A stretch of DNA of 64,000 bases from Kribbella sp. NBC_01245 (GTDB lineage: Bacteria; Actinomycetota; Actinomycetes; Propionibacteriales; Kribbellaceae), in contig NZ_CP108487.1 of assembly GCF_036226525.1 (NCBI RefSeq), forward strand, positions 1,302,001-1,366,000, read 5' to 3'. The position numbers and the translations under genes are program-made. Each line of letters opens with the position of its first letter. Position 1 is the stretch's first letter. A model generated the notes under the pieces. That model saw only the letters and a list, made by a program, of their open reading frames with translations. It made no database searches and was not told the DNA's origin. Below, piece after piece: positions 56,479 to 64,000 of this stretch.

Positions 56479-58500
56479 GTGTCAGAAGTCAAGGTCCATC
56501 TGATCGGCGTTGAGGGCGAGGCCGAGCGGAGCGTGACCGAGACGACGACGATCGGGGAGCTGTTCGCCTCGATCTTCGGCGCGGACCGCTCCGCCATCGC
56601 CGCCAAGGTCAACGGCGAGCTGCGGGATCTGAACAAGGTGATCGAGGACGGCGACGAGATCGAGCCCGTCCGCAACGACAGCGAGGACGGCCGGGCGATC
56701 ATCCGGCACTCCACCGCGCACGTGCTGGCCCAGGCGGTGCAGGAGCTGTTCCCGGACGCGAAGCTCGGCATCGGCCCGCCCGTCGAGAACGGGTTTTACT
56801 ACGACTTCGACGTGGCCACGCCCTTCACCCCGGAGGACCTGACCAAGCTCGAGAAGAAGATGCAGCAGATCATCAAGGAGCGGCAGCGGTTCAGCCGCCG
56901 GGTGGTCAGCGACGACGACGCGCGGATCGAGCTGGCCAACGAGCCGTACAAGCTCGAGCTGATCGGCATCAAGGGCAACAGCGCGGAGGCGGCCGACGGT
57001 GCATCGGTGGAGGTCGGCGCCGGTGAGCTGACGATCTACGACAACCTCCGCAAGGACGACAGCGTCGCCTGGAAGGACCTCTGCCGCGGGCCGCACGTGC
57101 CCGCCACCGGATATCTCGGCTCCTTCAAGCTGATGCGCGTCGCCGCGGCGTACTGGCGGGGCAGCGAGAAGAACCCGCAGCTCCAGCGCATCTACGGCAC
57201 GGCGTGGGAGTCGAAGGACGCCCTCAAGGCGCACCTGAACCATCTGGAGGAGGCCGCCAAGCGCGACCACCGCAAGCTCGGCACCGAGCTGGACCTGTTC
57301 AGCTTCCCCGACGAGATCGGTTCGGGGCTGGCCGTCTTCCACCCGAAGGGCGGTGTGCTGCGCAAGGAGATGGAGGACTATTCCCGCCGCCGGCACGTCG
57401 AGGACGGCTACGACTTCGTCTACTCGCCGCACATCACCAAGGGCCAGCTGTTCGAGACCTCCGGGCACCTCGATTGGTATGCCGACGGCATGTACCCGCC
57501 CATGCACCTCGACGAGGAGCGCGGCGCGGACGGCGAGATCCGCAAGCAGGGCCAGGACTACTACCTGAAGCCCATGAACTGCCCGATGCACAACCTGATC
57601 TTCCGCTCGCGCGGCCGGTCGTACCGTGAGCTGCCGTTGCGGCTGTTCGAGTTCGGTACGGTCTACCGGCTGGAGAAGTCGGGCGTCATCCACGGCATGA
57701 CCCGGGCCCGCGGCTTCACCCAGGACGACGCGCACATCTACTGCACGCGCGACCAGATGCGCGACGAGCTGAAGAACCTGCTGACGTTCGTGCTGAACCT
57801 GCTGGCCGACTACGGCCTGGACGACTTCTACCTCGAGCTCTCCTCCAAGAACCCGGACAAATTCGTCGGTTCGGACGAGGTCTGGGAGGAGGCGACCAAC
57901 ACTCTGCGCGAGGTCGCCGAGGAGTCCGGCCTGGACCTGGTCCCGGATCCGGGTGGTGCCGCGTTCTACGGCCCGAAGATCTCCGTGCAGGCTCGCGACG
58001 CCATCGGCCGGACCTGGCAGATGTCGACGATCCAGCTGGACTTCAACCTGCCCGAGCGGTTCGAGCTGGAGTACACGGCCTCCGACGGCTCGCGCCAGCG
58101 CCCGGTGATGATCCACCGCGCCCTGTTCGGGTCGATCGAGCGGTTCGTGGCCGTGCTGACCGAGCACTACGCGGGCGTCTTCCCGCCGTGGCTCGCGCCG
58201 GTCCAGGTCATCGGCATCCCGATCACGGACGGGCACGTCGACTACCTGTTCGACATCGCGAAGCAGCTCAAGGCCAAGGGCATCCGGATCGACGTGGACG
58301 CCTCGGATGACCGGATGCAGAAGAAGATCCGCAACGCCCAGAAGTCCAAGGTGCCGTTCATGCTGATCGCGGGTGACGAGGACGTGGCCAACGGCAACGT
58401 CTCGTTCCGCTTCCGCGACGGCAGCCAGAAGAACGGCGTCCCGATCGCCGAGGCCATCGCGGAGATCGTCGAGGCCGTCGAGAAGCGCGTTCAGGTATGA
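56479..58500 (+). CDS. thrS: Threonyl-tRNA synthetase
   Basis: 673 residues. N-terminal TGS domain (1-65), editing (SAD) domain with [11 protein letters not shown] and the catalytic class II core: motif 1 region around [16 protein letters not shown], motif 2 [25 protein letters not shown] (in outline), zinc-binding Cys/His residues in NCPMH, motif 3 [15 protein letters not shown]. An anticodon-binding domain ends it. GTG at 56479 has GAGGAG 7 nt upstream. It overlaps the HIT gene by four bases. Confidence 0.97.
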   Translation: MSEVKVHLIGVEGEAERSVTETTTIGELFASIFGADRSAIAAKVNGELRDLNKVIEDGDEIEPVRNDSEDGRAIIRHSTAHVLAQAVQELFPDAKLGIGPPVENGFYYDFDVATPFTPEDLTKLEKKMQQIIKERQRFSRRVVSDDDARIELANEPYKLELIGIKGNSAEAADGASVEVGAGELTIYDNLRKDDSVAWKDLCRGPHVPATGYLGSFKLMRVAAAYWRGSEKNPQLQRIYGTAWESKDALKAHLNHLEEAAKRDHRKLGTELDLFSFPDEIGSGLAVFHPKGGVLRKEMEDYSRRRHVEDGYDFVYSPHITKGQLFETSGHLDWYADGMYPPMHLDEERGADGEIRKQGQDYYLKPMNCPMHNLIFRSRGRSYRELPLRLFEFGTVYRLEKSGVIHGMTRARGFTQDDAHIYCTRDQMRDELKNLLTFVLNLLADYGLDDFYLELSSKNPDKFVGSDEVWEEATNTLREVAEESGLDLVPDPGGAAFYGPKISVQARDAIGRTWQMSTIQLDFNLPERFELEYTASDGSRQRPVMIHRALFGSIERFVAVLTEHYAGVFPPWLAPVQVIGIPITDGHVDYLFDIAKQLKAKGIRIDVDASDDRMQKKIRNAQKSKVPFMLIAGDEDVANGNVSFRFRDGSQKNGVPIAEAIAEIVEAVEKRVQV

Positions 58501-59072
58501 CCGGCACCCCGGATTCGCCGTACCAGCCCGGTGAGGTCGCCGAGCAGGGCGGCACCGGGGCGCAGGACGCGTTCATGCGGTTGTGGACGCCGCACCGGAT
58601 GGCCTACATCACCGGCGAGAACAAGCCGGTGGGTACGTCGGCCGGTGACGGCTGTCCGTTCTGCCGGATCCCGGGCCTTCCCGATGAGGAGGGCCTGGTG
58701 GTCCGGCGGGCCGAGACGGCGTACGCCGTGCTGAACCTCTACCCGTACAACCCCGGCCATCTGATGGTCGTGCCGTATCGCCATGTCGCGGATTACACCG
58801 AGCTGACCGAGGCCGAAGTGGCCGATTTGGCGATGCTGACGCAGCAGGCGATGCGGACGATCCGGGCGGTTTCGGGCGCGCACGGGTTCAACATCGGCAT
58901 GAACCAGGGCGACGTCGCCGGCGCCGGGATCGCGGCTCACCTGCATCAGCACGCCGTGCCGAGGTGGGGTGGCGATACCAACTTCATGCCGGTCGTCGCG
59001 CAGACACGGGTCCTGCCGCAGCTGCTCAGCGACACGCGCGACCTGCTAGCGAAAGCGTGGATCACCGAATGA
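58497..59072 (+). CDS. HIT-family hydrolase/phosphorylase
   Basis: 191 residues. [12 protein letters not shown] is the histidine triad, and GCPFCRIP is an N-terminal CxxC zinc site of the AP4A-phosphorylase-like actinobacterial branch. [19 protein letters not shown] is a conserved HIT segment. Members cleave dinucleoside polyphosphates or nucleotide adducts. It overlaps thrS by ATGA and is part of the conserved thrS-HIT-pgsA-patA-pimA neighbourhood. Confidence 0.92.
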   Translation: MTGTPDSPYQPGEVAEQGGTGAQDAFMRLWTPHRMAYITGENKPVGTSAGDGCPFCRIPGLPDEEGLVVRRAETAYAVLNLYPYNPGHLMVVPYRHVADYTELTEAEVADLAMLTQQAMRTIRAVSGAHGFNIGMNQGDVAGAGIAAHLHQHAVPRWGGDTNFMPVVAQTRVLPQLLSDTRDLLAKAWITE

Positions 59073-60003
59073 ACAGCGGCAGGATCGGCCCGACCGTGTC
59101 GTACAGGCGGTCCCGCGACACCTGCCGCCACGGATCGGCCAGTGCCGAGACGCGAACGACCCGGCGCCCGCCGCGGAAGACCAGCTCGTTCTCCGAGCGC
59201 AGGTAGTAGCCGCCGTCGAGGATCGGCACTCGCTCCGGCGGCGGCTGGCGGCGTGCCTCGGGGATATCGTCCGGCCGGGTCGACTCGACGATCGCGACCG
59301 TGGCGTCGACCGAACCCCAGATGCACGTCACCGCGCCACTCTCGGTCCGGTAGTCCCGCCGTAGCTGGGCGCTCACCCCGAGCACCTGGTCCGCGCTCGA
59401 TCCAGCCGGCGCGCAGGCCGCGTCGGTGATTCGCGCCGGCCTCGCCACGGCCGGTACGGCGTCCAGCACCGCGCGCCCGATCGCGAGCTGGCGCTGCGGG
59501 GACAACCCGCCCGCCGCGCTGATCCGCACCGCCCGCCCGAACGCCGTGAACGCCACGCCCAACCGGCCGGATCGCGCATCCGGGGTCAACGAGGTGAAGG
59601 GCTTTGGCGCACTGCCGAGGACCGTGCCCAACCGGTCGAGGGAGTTCGGTTGTGCGGTCAGGGCGCTGACGCCGATCCGGATCTCGTCCTTGCCGACGAG
59701 CAGCGCGCACAGGTCGAGACTCGGCAGCCCGCCGTCGTTCCAGGACTTGGGCCGGGCGGTGACCTTCGCGCCCAGCGTCGTCGTCAGGATCGGGCCCGCG
59801 ATCGCCGTACACGCGTTCGGCCCGTCGAGGCCGGCGTTGCCGTTGAGACCCGGCGCGGGTGGTGGCGCGATCGGCGCCAGACCGGCCGGGGGAGCGGTGG
59901 TGACGACCGGATCCAGCGGGCGCCGGTCGGCGTTTCGGGCCGTCGTACAGGCCGGTGCACAGACCAGCACGACCGCAACACAGACCACGATGGACCCCCG
60001 CAT
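59062..60003 (-). CDS. Putative lipoprotein of unknown function
   Basis: 313 residues. The signal peptide ends in the lipobox-like APAC (Cys19), predicting lipidation. The mature chain begins Thr/Pro-rich and holds a repeated pair of beta-type segments, each with a conserved Cys (NACTAIAGPILTTTLGAK, DAACAPAGSSADQVLG) and a Trp near its middle, as in DUF3558-like actinobacterial lipoproteins; that assignment is tentative. GGGAGG precedes the ATG. It is inserted in reverse in the thrS-pgsA group and overlaps the HIT gene by 11 nt. Confidence 0.7.
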   Translation of the reverse strand: MRGSIVVCVAVVLVCAPACTTARNADRRPLDPVVTTAPPAGLAPIAPPPAPGLNGNAGLDGPNACTAIAGPILTTTLGAKVTARPKSWNDGGLPSLDLCALLVGKDEIRIGVSALTAQPNSLDRLGTVLGSAPKPFTSLTPDARSGRLGVAFTAFGRAVRISAAGGLSPQRQLAIGRAVLDAVPAVARPARITDAACAPAGSSADQVLGVSAQLRRDYRTESGAVTCIWGSVDATVAIVESTRPDDIPEARRQPPPERVPILDGGYYLRSENELVFRGGRRVVRVSALADPWRQVSRDRLYDTVGPILPLFIR

Positions 60004-60043
60004 GAGGCGCCTCCCGGGCTGGTTGGACTACGATCGCGTCGCC

Positions 60044-60700
60044 ATGCTTAACAGATTCCGGCAGTTCTGGACCACCATCATCTCTCCGATCGCCAATCTT
60101 TTGCTGCGGCTCGGGGTCAGTGCCGACGCGGTGACGCTGGTCGGCACCTTCGGCGTATGCGCCGGTGCGCTGGTGTTCTTCCCGCGCGGCGAGCTGTGGA
60201 TCGGGTGCCTGGTCATCACGGCGTTCGTCTTCAGCGACCTGATCGACGGCTATATGGCCCGCAAATCCGGCACATCGTCCAAGTGGGGGTCGTACCTCGA
60301 CTCCACCCTGGACCGCCTCGGCGACGGCGCGATCTTCGGCGGCCTGGTGCTGTTCTACTCGCGCACGGGCGACGACATCATGTCCGGCATCGCGCTGTGG
60401 GCACTCGTCATGGGCGCCACCACGTCGTACGCGCGAGCCAAGGCCGAGAGCCTCGGCCTGCACGCCAGCGGTGGTCTGGCCGAGCGGGCCGACCGGCTCG
60501 TGGCCGTGCTGGTCATCGCCTTCTTCGCGGACGTGCTGGACCTGCCGATCCTGCTGAAGATCGTGCTGTCACTGCTGGCGATCGCGAGCACCATCACCGT
60601 CGTGCAGCGCACCCTGTCGGTGCACGCCCAGGTCAAGGCTGAGCGTGCAGCCTCCAGCGGCGCAGAAGCAGACGCTGAGCCTGACACGCCGACTGCCTGA
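60044..60700 (+). CDS. pgsA: CDP-alcohol phosphatidyltransferase, probable phosphatidylinositol-phosphate synthase
   Basis: 218 residues, about six membrane helices. The complete CDP-OH-P motif is present: DLIDGYMARKSGTSSKWGSY followed by LDSTLDR (D-x2-DG-x2-AR-x8-G-x3-D-x3-D). Followed by the PIM acyltransferase and pimA, it most likely joins CDP-diacylglycerol with inositol phosphate, as in mycobacteria. ATG at 60044 is preferred; ATG at 60002 in the same frame is possible. TACGAT lies nine bases before 60044. Confidence 0.9.
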   Translation: MLNRFRQFWTTIISPIANLLLRLGVSADAVTLVGTFGVCAGALVFFPRGELWIGCLVITAFVFSDLIDGYMARKSGTSSKWGSYLDSTLDRLGDGAIFGGLVLFYSRTGDDIMSGIALWALVMGATTSYARAKAESLGLHASGGLAERADRLVAVLVIAFFADVLDLPILLKIVLSLLAIASTITVVQRTLSVHAQVKAERAASSGAEADAEPDTPTA

Positions 60701-60705
60701 CTGAG

Positions 60706-61557
60706 ATGGCTGCTGTCGATCTCGCCTTTGCCGCCGGCTGGGGCACGGTCCGCCGACTGCCCGAGCCGGTGGTCACCTGGCTGTTCAACCACGTCGCCGA
60801 TCAGGTCGTACGTCGCCAGGGCAACGGGGTACGACGCCTCCGGTCCAACCTCGCGGCGGTCCGTCCCGACGCCGGTGATGCCGAGCTCGACGCGTTGACG
60901 CGGGCGGCCATGCGGTCGTACTTGCGCTATTGGCAAGAGGCCTTCCGCCTGCCCGACTGGAACGACGCGCGAATCGTCGGCCGGGTGAAGACCGTCAACG
61001 AGAAGCTGTTGCGGGATGCGCACGACGCCGGCCGTGGCGTGATCTGCGCGCTGCCGCATCTGGCCAACTACGACCACGCAGGCGCCTGGGCAGGTCGGAC
61101 GGGCATGCCGGTCTCGACGATCGCGGAACGGCTGCGGCCGGAATCCGTCTACGAACGGTTCATCGCCTATCGCAGGAAGCTCGGCATGGAGGTGCTGCCG
61201 CTCACCGGCCCTGGTTCCGAGGACGCCGTCGCGGTGCTGGCCGAGCGGCTGCGCGCGGGTGGTTTCATCTGCCTGGTCGCCGATCGGGACTTGTCCGAAA
61301 AAGGTGTACCGGTCGACTTCTTCGGCCGCACGGCCCGGATGCCCGCCGGCCCTGCCGCGCTGAGCGTACGCACGGGCGCACCGCTGATCCCGGCCACCCT
61401 GCATTACGACGGCCCCGACCTGGTGATCACCTTCCACGACGTGGTGGAGAAGGGGCCGTTGGCAACGATGACCCAGCAGTGCGCGGACGCCTTCGCCAGC
61501 GGTATCGCCGCTCATCCGCAGGACTGGCACATGTTGCAACGCGTGTTCCTAGACTGA
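60706..61557 (+). CDS. patA: Phosphatidylinositol mannoside acyltransferase
   Basis: 283 residues of the LpxL/HtrB-like lysophospholipid acyltransferase family. GVICALPHLANYDHAGAW provides the HX4D-type catalytic motif, and DRDLSEKGVPVDFFG and GAPLIPATL are later family segments. In mycobacteria PatA adds an acyl chain to the mannose of PIM. The gene starts 6 nt after pgsA and ends 3 nt before pimA, so the three form an operon. Confidence 0.92.
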   Translation: MAAVDLAFAAGWGTVRRLPEPVVTWLFNHVADQVVRRQGNGVRRLRSNLAAVRPDAGDAELDALTRAAMRSYLRYWQEAFRLPDWNDARIVGRVKTVNEKLLRDAHDAGRGVICALPHLANYDHAGAWAGRTGMPVSTIAERLRPESVYERFIAYRRKLGMEVLPLTGPGSEDAVAVLAERLRAGGFICLVADRDLSEKGVPVDFFGRTARMPAGPAALSVRTGAPLIPATLHYDGPDLVITFHDVVEKGPLATMTQQCADAFASGIAAHPQDWHMLQRVFLD

Positions 61558-61560
61558 AGC

Positions 61561-62673
61561 ATGAGGATCGGGCTGGTCTGTCCTTATTCGCTCGGCACTC
61601 CGGGTGGCGTTCAGAACCACGTCCGCGATCTGGCCGAGGCGCTGCTGGCCCGGGGGCATGACGTGTCGGTGCTCGCGCCACTCGAGGAAGGCGCCACCCC
61701 ACCGCCGTACGTCGTCTCCGCTGGCCATCCCGTTGGCGTGCCGTACAACGGGTCGATCGCCCGGCTGACGTTCGGGCCTCGTACGGCGGCTCGCGTCCGT
61801 TCGTGGCTGGCCGATGGGGCGTTCGACGTCGTCCATGTGCACGAGCCGACTACGCCGAGTGCCTCGATCATCGCGTTGTGGTCGGGGGAGGGGCCGTTCG
61901 TCGCGACGTTCCACACGTGGCAGGTCCGATCGCGCGCGATGAGTGCCGCCGCGGGGTTGTTGCGGCCCGCCTTGGAGAAGATCGACGCGCGCATCGCGGT
62001 CTCGGAGAACGCGCGCTCGATGATGGTCCAGCACATCGGTGGCGAGGCCGTCGTGATCCCGAACGGCCTGTACGTCGACAGCTTCGCGAGCGGGCGGATC
62101 CGGCCGGAGTGGCAGGGCGAAGGCGGCACGATCAGCTTCCTCGGCCGCCTCGACGAACCCCGCAAAGGCCTCGGCGTCCTCCTCGCCGCCGTACCTCAAC
62201 TCGTGTCCCGTCGACCTGGCCTCCGGGTGTTGGTCGCGGGCGCGGGTCATTCCGAAGACGCCCGCCGGTCGTTGCCTGCGGAGTACCGGGATGCCGTCAG
62301 TTTCCTCGGGCCGATCGACGACCAGGCCAAGGTCGACATGCTCACCGGGTCAGACCTGTACGTCGCGCCACACCTCGGTGGCGAGAGCTTCGGCATCGTC
62401 CTGCTGGAAGCGATGGCCTCGGGCGCCCCCGTCGTCGCGAGCGACCTCGCGGCCTTCCGCCAAGTCCTCGACAACGGCCGCCTCGGCGAACTCGTCGAAC
62501 CGGGCAACGTCCCCGCCCTCTCCGACCGCATCCTCACACTCCTCGCCGACCCCTCCGGCCGCGACAAGCTCCGCCAGGCCGGCCTCACCGCCGTCCGCCG
62601 CTACGACTGGTCCGAACTAATCGACGAAATAACCGCCGTCTACGACCTGGTCACCCGAGGTCCGGCAGGCTGA
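61561..62673 (+). CDS. pimA: Phosphatidylinositol alpha-mannosyltransferase (GT4)
   Basis: 370 residues, GT-B fold. N-terminal GLVCPYSLGTPGGVQNHVRD with the conserved GG loop and VVHVHEPTTPS; C-terminal FLGRLDEPRKGLGVLL and GGESFGIVLLEAMASGAPVV, the EX7E donor-binding region. It transfers the first mannose from GDP-mannose to phosphatidylinositol on the cytoplasmic face. Position after pgsA and patA supports the assignment. Confidence 0.94.
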   Translation: MRIGLVCPYSLGTPGGVQNHVRDLAEALLARGHDVSVLAPLEEGATPPPYVVSAGHPVGVPYNGSIARLTFGPRTAARVRSWLADGAFDVVHVHEPTTPSASIIALWSGEGPFVATFHTWQVRSRAMSAAAGLLRPALEKIDARIAVSENARSMMVQHIGGEAVVIPNGLYVDSFASGRIRPEWQGEGGTISFLGRLDEPRKGLGVLLAAVPQLVSRRPGLRVLVAGAGHSEDARRSLPAEYRDAVSFLGPIDDQAKVDMLTGSDLYVAPHLGGESFGIVLLEAMASGAPVVASDLAAFRQVLDNGRLGELVEPGNVPALSDRILTLLADPSGRDKLRQAGLTAVRRYDWSELIDEITAVYDLVTRGPAG

Positions 62674-62770
62674 CCACGCCCGCACGGCCGGGATGAGGCT
62701 CGCCGCCACAGACCCATTGGTCGACCACAGAACCGTCCATCGATCCAGGCTGCGAGGGTAGGCTCCGAGC

Positions 62771-63307
62771 ATGAGCGAGATCGTCTCTGCTGGGCGCCAT
62801 GACGATGGACTAGAACCTCCATCGTGGGAGATTCCCGGCCTGATAGCGCTCGAACGAATTGTCTCCCGCTCAGACGACATCGCGATCTCGGTCGGACCGA
62901 TTCAGCTATACACGACCGGCGCTCTGCTAACTCTGAACGTTCGGTTCCATTCGGGCGTGGACGCCGGGAGTGCACGCGTGCACACCGAGCTCTTGAAGTT
63001 GCTTAAGCAGGACCCGACACCATCGGCGGACCGGTTAAGTCTGCGTGTTGATTTCGATGACCAGGTTCGCACCAACCTGGATTCGACAGCTGGTTCCACG
63101 CCGTCGCCTCGCGGTCCGCGCCTCGACTTGCTCAGCGGGGGAAGTCAGGGCTCTGGTTGGACTCTCAGGTACTGGGTCTCGCCAGCGCCGATCGCTGCCA
63201 TCACAGTTCAGGCGTCTTGGTCAGGGTTCGTCGTCCCAATTGGAGAAGTGACGATACCGACTGAGCTGCTACAAGCGGCGAGGGACTCGATTCAGCAGCT
63301 CCGCTGA
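62771..63307 (+). CDS. Hypothetical protein
   Basis: 178 residues, soluble, no signal peptide. Beta-rich C-terminal half (SGWTLRYWVSPAPIAAITVQ, VVPIGEVTIPTELLQAA) suggests a small sandwich domain. I do not recognise the family. Codon usage is less GC-biased than in neighbouring genes (for example CTAGAACCT near the start), which may indicate later acquisition. TAGGCT (62759-62764) lies 6 nt before the ATG, so the mRNA is probably leaderless. A terminator follows. Confidence 0.7.
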   Translation: MSEIVSAGRHDDGLEPPSWEIPGLIALERIVSRSDDIAISVGPIQLYTTGALLTLNVRFHSGVDAGSARVHTELLKLLKQDPTPSADRLSLRVDFDDQVRTNLDSTAGSTPSPRGPRLDLLSGGSQGSGWTLRYWVSPAPIAAITVQASWSGFVVPIGEVTIPTELLQAARDSIQQLR

Positions 63308-63325
63308 CGGTTCGTACAGGCATGG

Positions 63326-63366
63326 AGCGGCGGTCCGACAGGAAGTTGCCGTACCGCCGCTTTGTT
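63326..63366 (+). terminator. Terminator after the hypothetical gene
   Basis: AGCGGCGGT (63326-63334) pairs with ACCGCCGCT (63353-63361), followed by TTGTT. It lies between convergent genes. Confidence 0.75.
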
Positions 63367-63393
63367 CGGTCGACGCCGCCGTTTACGCCCTAG

Positions 63394-63627
63394 TCACCCG
63401 AGCTTCCTGAAGGCCTCGAGCAGGGTGGCGCGGGTCTCGGGCGGGAGGTCGCCGGGGGGTAGGTCGCCGAGGGTTTGGACGGTGGCGCGGATTTGGTGGA
63501 GGTAGGCGTCGCAGCCGTCGCAGAGGGCTAGGTGGTCGACGAAGCGGCGTTCGGCGGCGGGGTCGAGCGCGCCGTCGAGGAACGCGGTGACCATTTCGAC
63601 GAACTCGGCGCAGTGCAGATCGGTCAC
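63394..63627 (-). CDS. Zinc-finger anti-sigma factor
   Basis: 77 residues. HCAEFVEMVTAFLDGAL is followed by RRFVDHLALCDGCDAYLHQI, the H-x3-C-x2-C zinc-binding anti-sigma (zf-HC2) motif. GTG at 63627 overlaps the sigma factor stop by four bases. There is no membrane segment, so it is a soluble anti-sigma factor, typical of redox-sensing pairs such as RsrA-like proteins. Confidence 0.88.
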   Translation of the reverse strand: MTDLHCAEFVEMVTAFLDGALDPAAERRFVDHLALCDGCDAYLHQIRATVQTLGDLPPGDLPPETRATLLEAFRKLG

Positions 63628-64000
63628 GACCCGGCCCTCCTGAAGTATTCCTCCAGCTTGCCACGGACGAACGCCCGCGCGCGGTGCAGCAGCACTCGCT
63701 GGTTCGCGGCTGAGATCTCGAGCAGTTCGCAGACCTCGGTCGCCGTACATCCCTCCACATCGCGAAGCGTGATCACCGCACGCTGCCGCTCGGGCAGTTC
63801 CGCGAGGGCGGCGGCGAGTTCGGTATGGATCTCGGCGGCCATCGCGAACTTCTCGGGCTGCCAGGCCTCGGGGAACTCGCGCCAGTGGCCCGGATACGGC
63901 TCGCCCTGCTGCTGGAACCGGTCCGGCGCGACGGTGGGGCCGGCGTCGGTGAGGCTCGTCATCGGGGTGATGCGATGTTCGCGAACGCTCCGGCGCTTGG
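63624..64000 (-). CDS. ECF RNA polymerase sigma factor, C-terminal part
   Basis: The frame is open to the window edge (reading KRRSVREHRITP before the first visible Met), so the sigma-2 region lies outside. The visible part holds region 4: AALAELPERQRAVITLRDVE followed by GCTATEVCELLEISAANQRVLLHRAR (helix-turn-helix). It is co-transcribed with its zinc-finger anti-sigma factor (GTGA overlap). Confidence 0.9.
   Translation of the reverse strand, partial: KRRSVREHRITPMTSLTDAGPTVAPDRFQQQGEPYPGHWREFPEAWQPEKFAMAAEIHTELAAALAELPERQRAVITLRDVEGCTATEVCELLEISAANQRVLLHRARAFVRGKLEEYFRRAGS

Noticed and set aside
1..64000. Prophage, insertion sequences, CRISPR arrays, secondary-metabolite clusters
   Set aside because: No transposase, integrase, phage structural gene, regularly spaced repeat, or PKS/NRPS module was found in any frame.

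Overview
The window comes from a high-GC Gram-positive actinobacterium, most likely a Kribbella- or Nocardioides-like member of the Propionibacteriales (inference). The signs are strongly GC-biased codons, many GTG starts, many apparently leaderless genes (a TANNNT box 6-7 nt before the start codon), a phosphatidylinositol mannoside (PIM) locus, an APS-type sulfate assimilation operon, a c-di-AMP-riboswitch-like leader and a ZTP riboswitch. It is mainly ordinary chromosome. I see no prophage, insertion sequence or CRISPR array.

Layout. 1-6.2 kb: end of a lysophospholipid acyltransferase, GTPase Der, tRNA-Pro(GGG), an NmrA-like oxidoreductase with its TetR regulator, a zinc metallopeptidase and a divergent ABC-F ATPase. 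6.2-11.6 kb: enoyl-CoA hydratase, ABC exporter, two tandem secreted serine peptidases behind a riboswitch-like leader, and a Usp-like protein. 11.7-21.5 kb: ATP-dependent DNA ligase (LigC type), an ArsR-AHSA1 fusion with a double operator, a P-loop kinase, a LysR regulator, a secreted M4 metallopeptidase, a quinone oxidoreductase with a MerR-type promoter, ZapE, PPK2, and an AbiEi/DUF559-type gene bounded by two copies of a palindromic repeat.

21.5-28 kb: a tightly overlapping minus-strand sulfate assimilation operon (sulfite reductase, 49-aa zinc-ribbon protein, APS reductase, CysD, CysN, CbiX-type chelatase). It is preceded by a cysteine-containing leader peptide, which the computed six-frame translation (limited to longer frames) does not show. 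28-34.7 kb: GH9 glycosidase, two paralogous unknown secreted proteins (one truncated), glyA with a ZTP riboswitch, and an acyl-CoA dehydrogenase divergent from a YihY-family protein. 36-42.5 kb: RsgA, a probable copper group (cupredoxin-like lipoprotein, membrane protein, YcnI, CopC-CopD), a 48-aa membrane protein and an LCP-family cell-wall ligase. 42.6-45.2 kb: the tRNA trio Gly-Cys-Val in two tandem copies, an aminodeoxychorismate-lyase-like PLP enzyme, a CGNR protein and tRNA-Val(CAC).

45.2-51.8 kb is the most eroded part: a frameshifted remnant, two gene-poor stretches, a phosphotransferase-like protein with altered catalytic motifs, an acyltransferase-like protein, a GT39-like protein, and an alpha-L-fucosidase broken by an internal deletion and frameshift and flanked by TetR-type palindromes and a tetR gene. 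51.8-64 kb: an unusual histidine kinase with a C-terminal extracytoplasmic domain and its response regulator, an EspI/MinD-like ATPase, DedA, thrS, a HIT hydrolase, the PIM pathway genes (PIP synthase, acyltransferase, PimA), an unknown protein, and an ECF sigma factor with its zinc-finger anti-sigma factor running off the end.

The most interesting observations are the leader-peptide attenuator, the repeat-bounded AbiEi/DUF559 gene, two symmetrical -10 elements that can serve divergent leaderless genes, the histidine kinase with a BamE-like extension, and several clean operators. Motif calls rest on reading the sequence; no database or covariance search was run.
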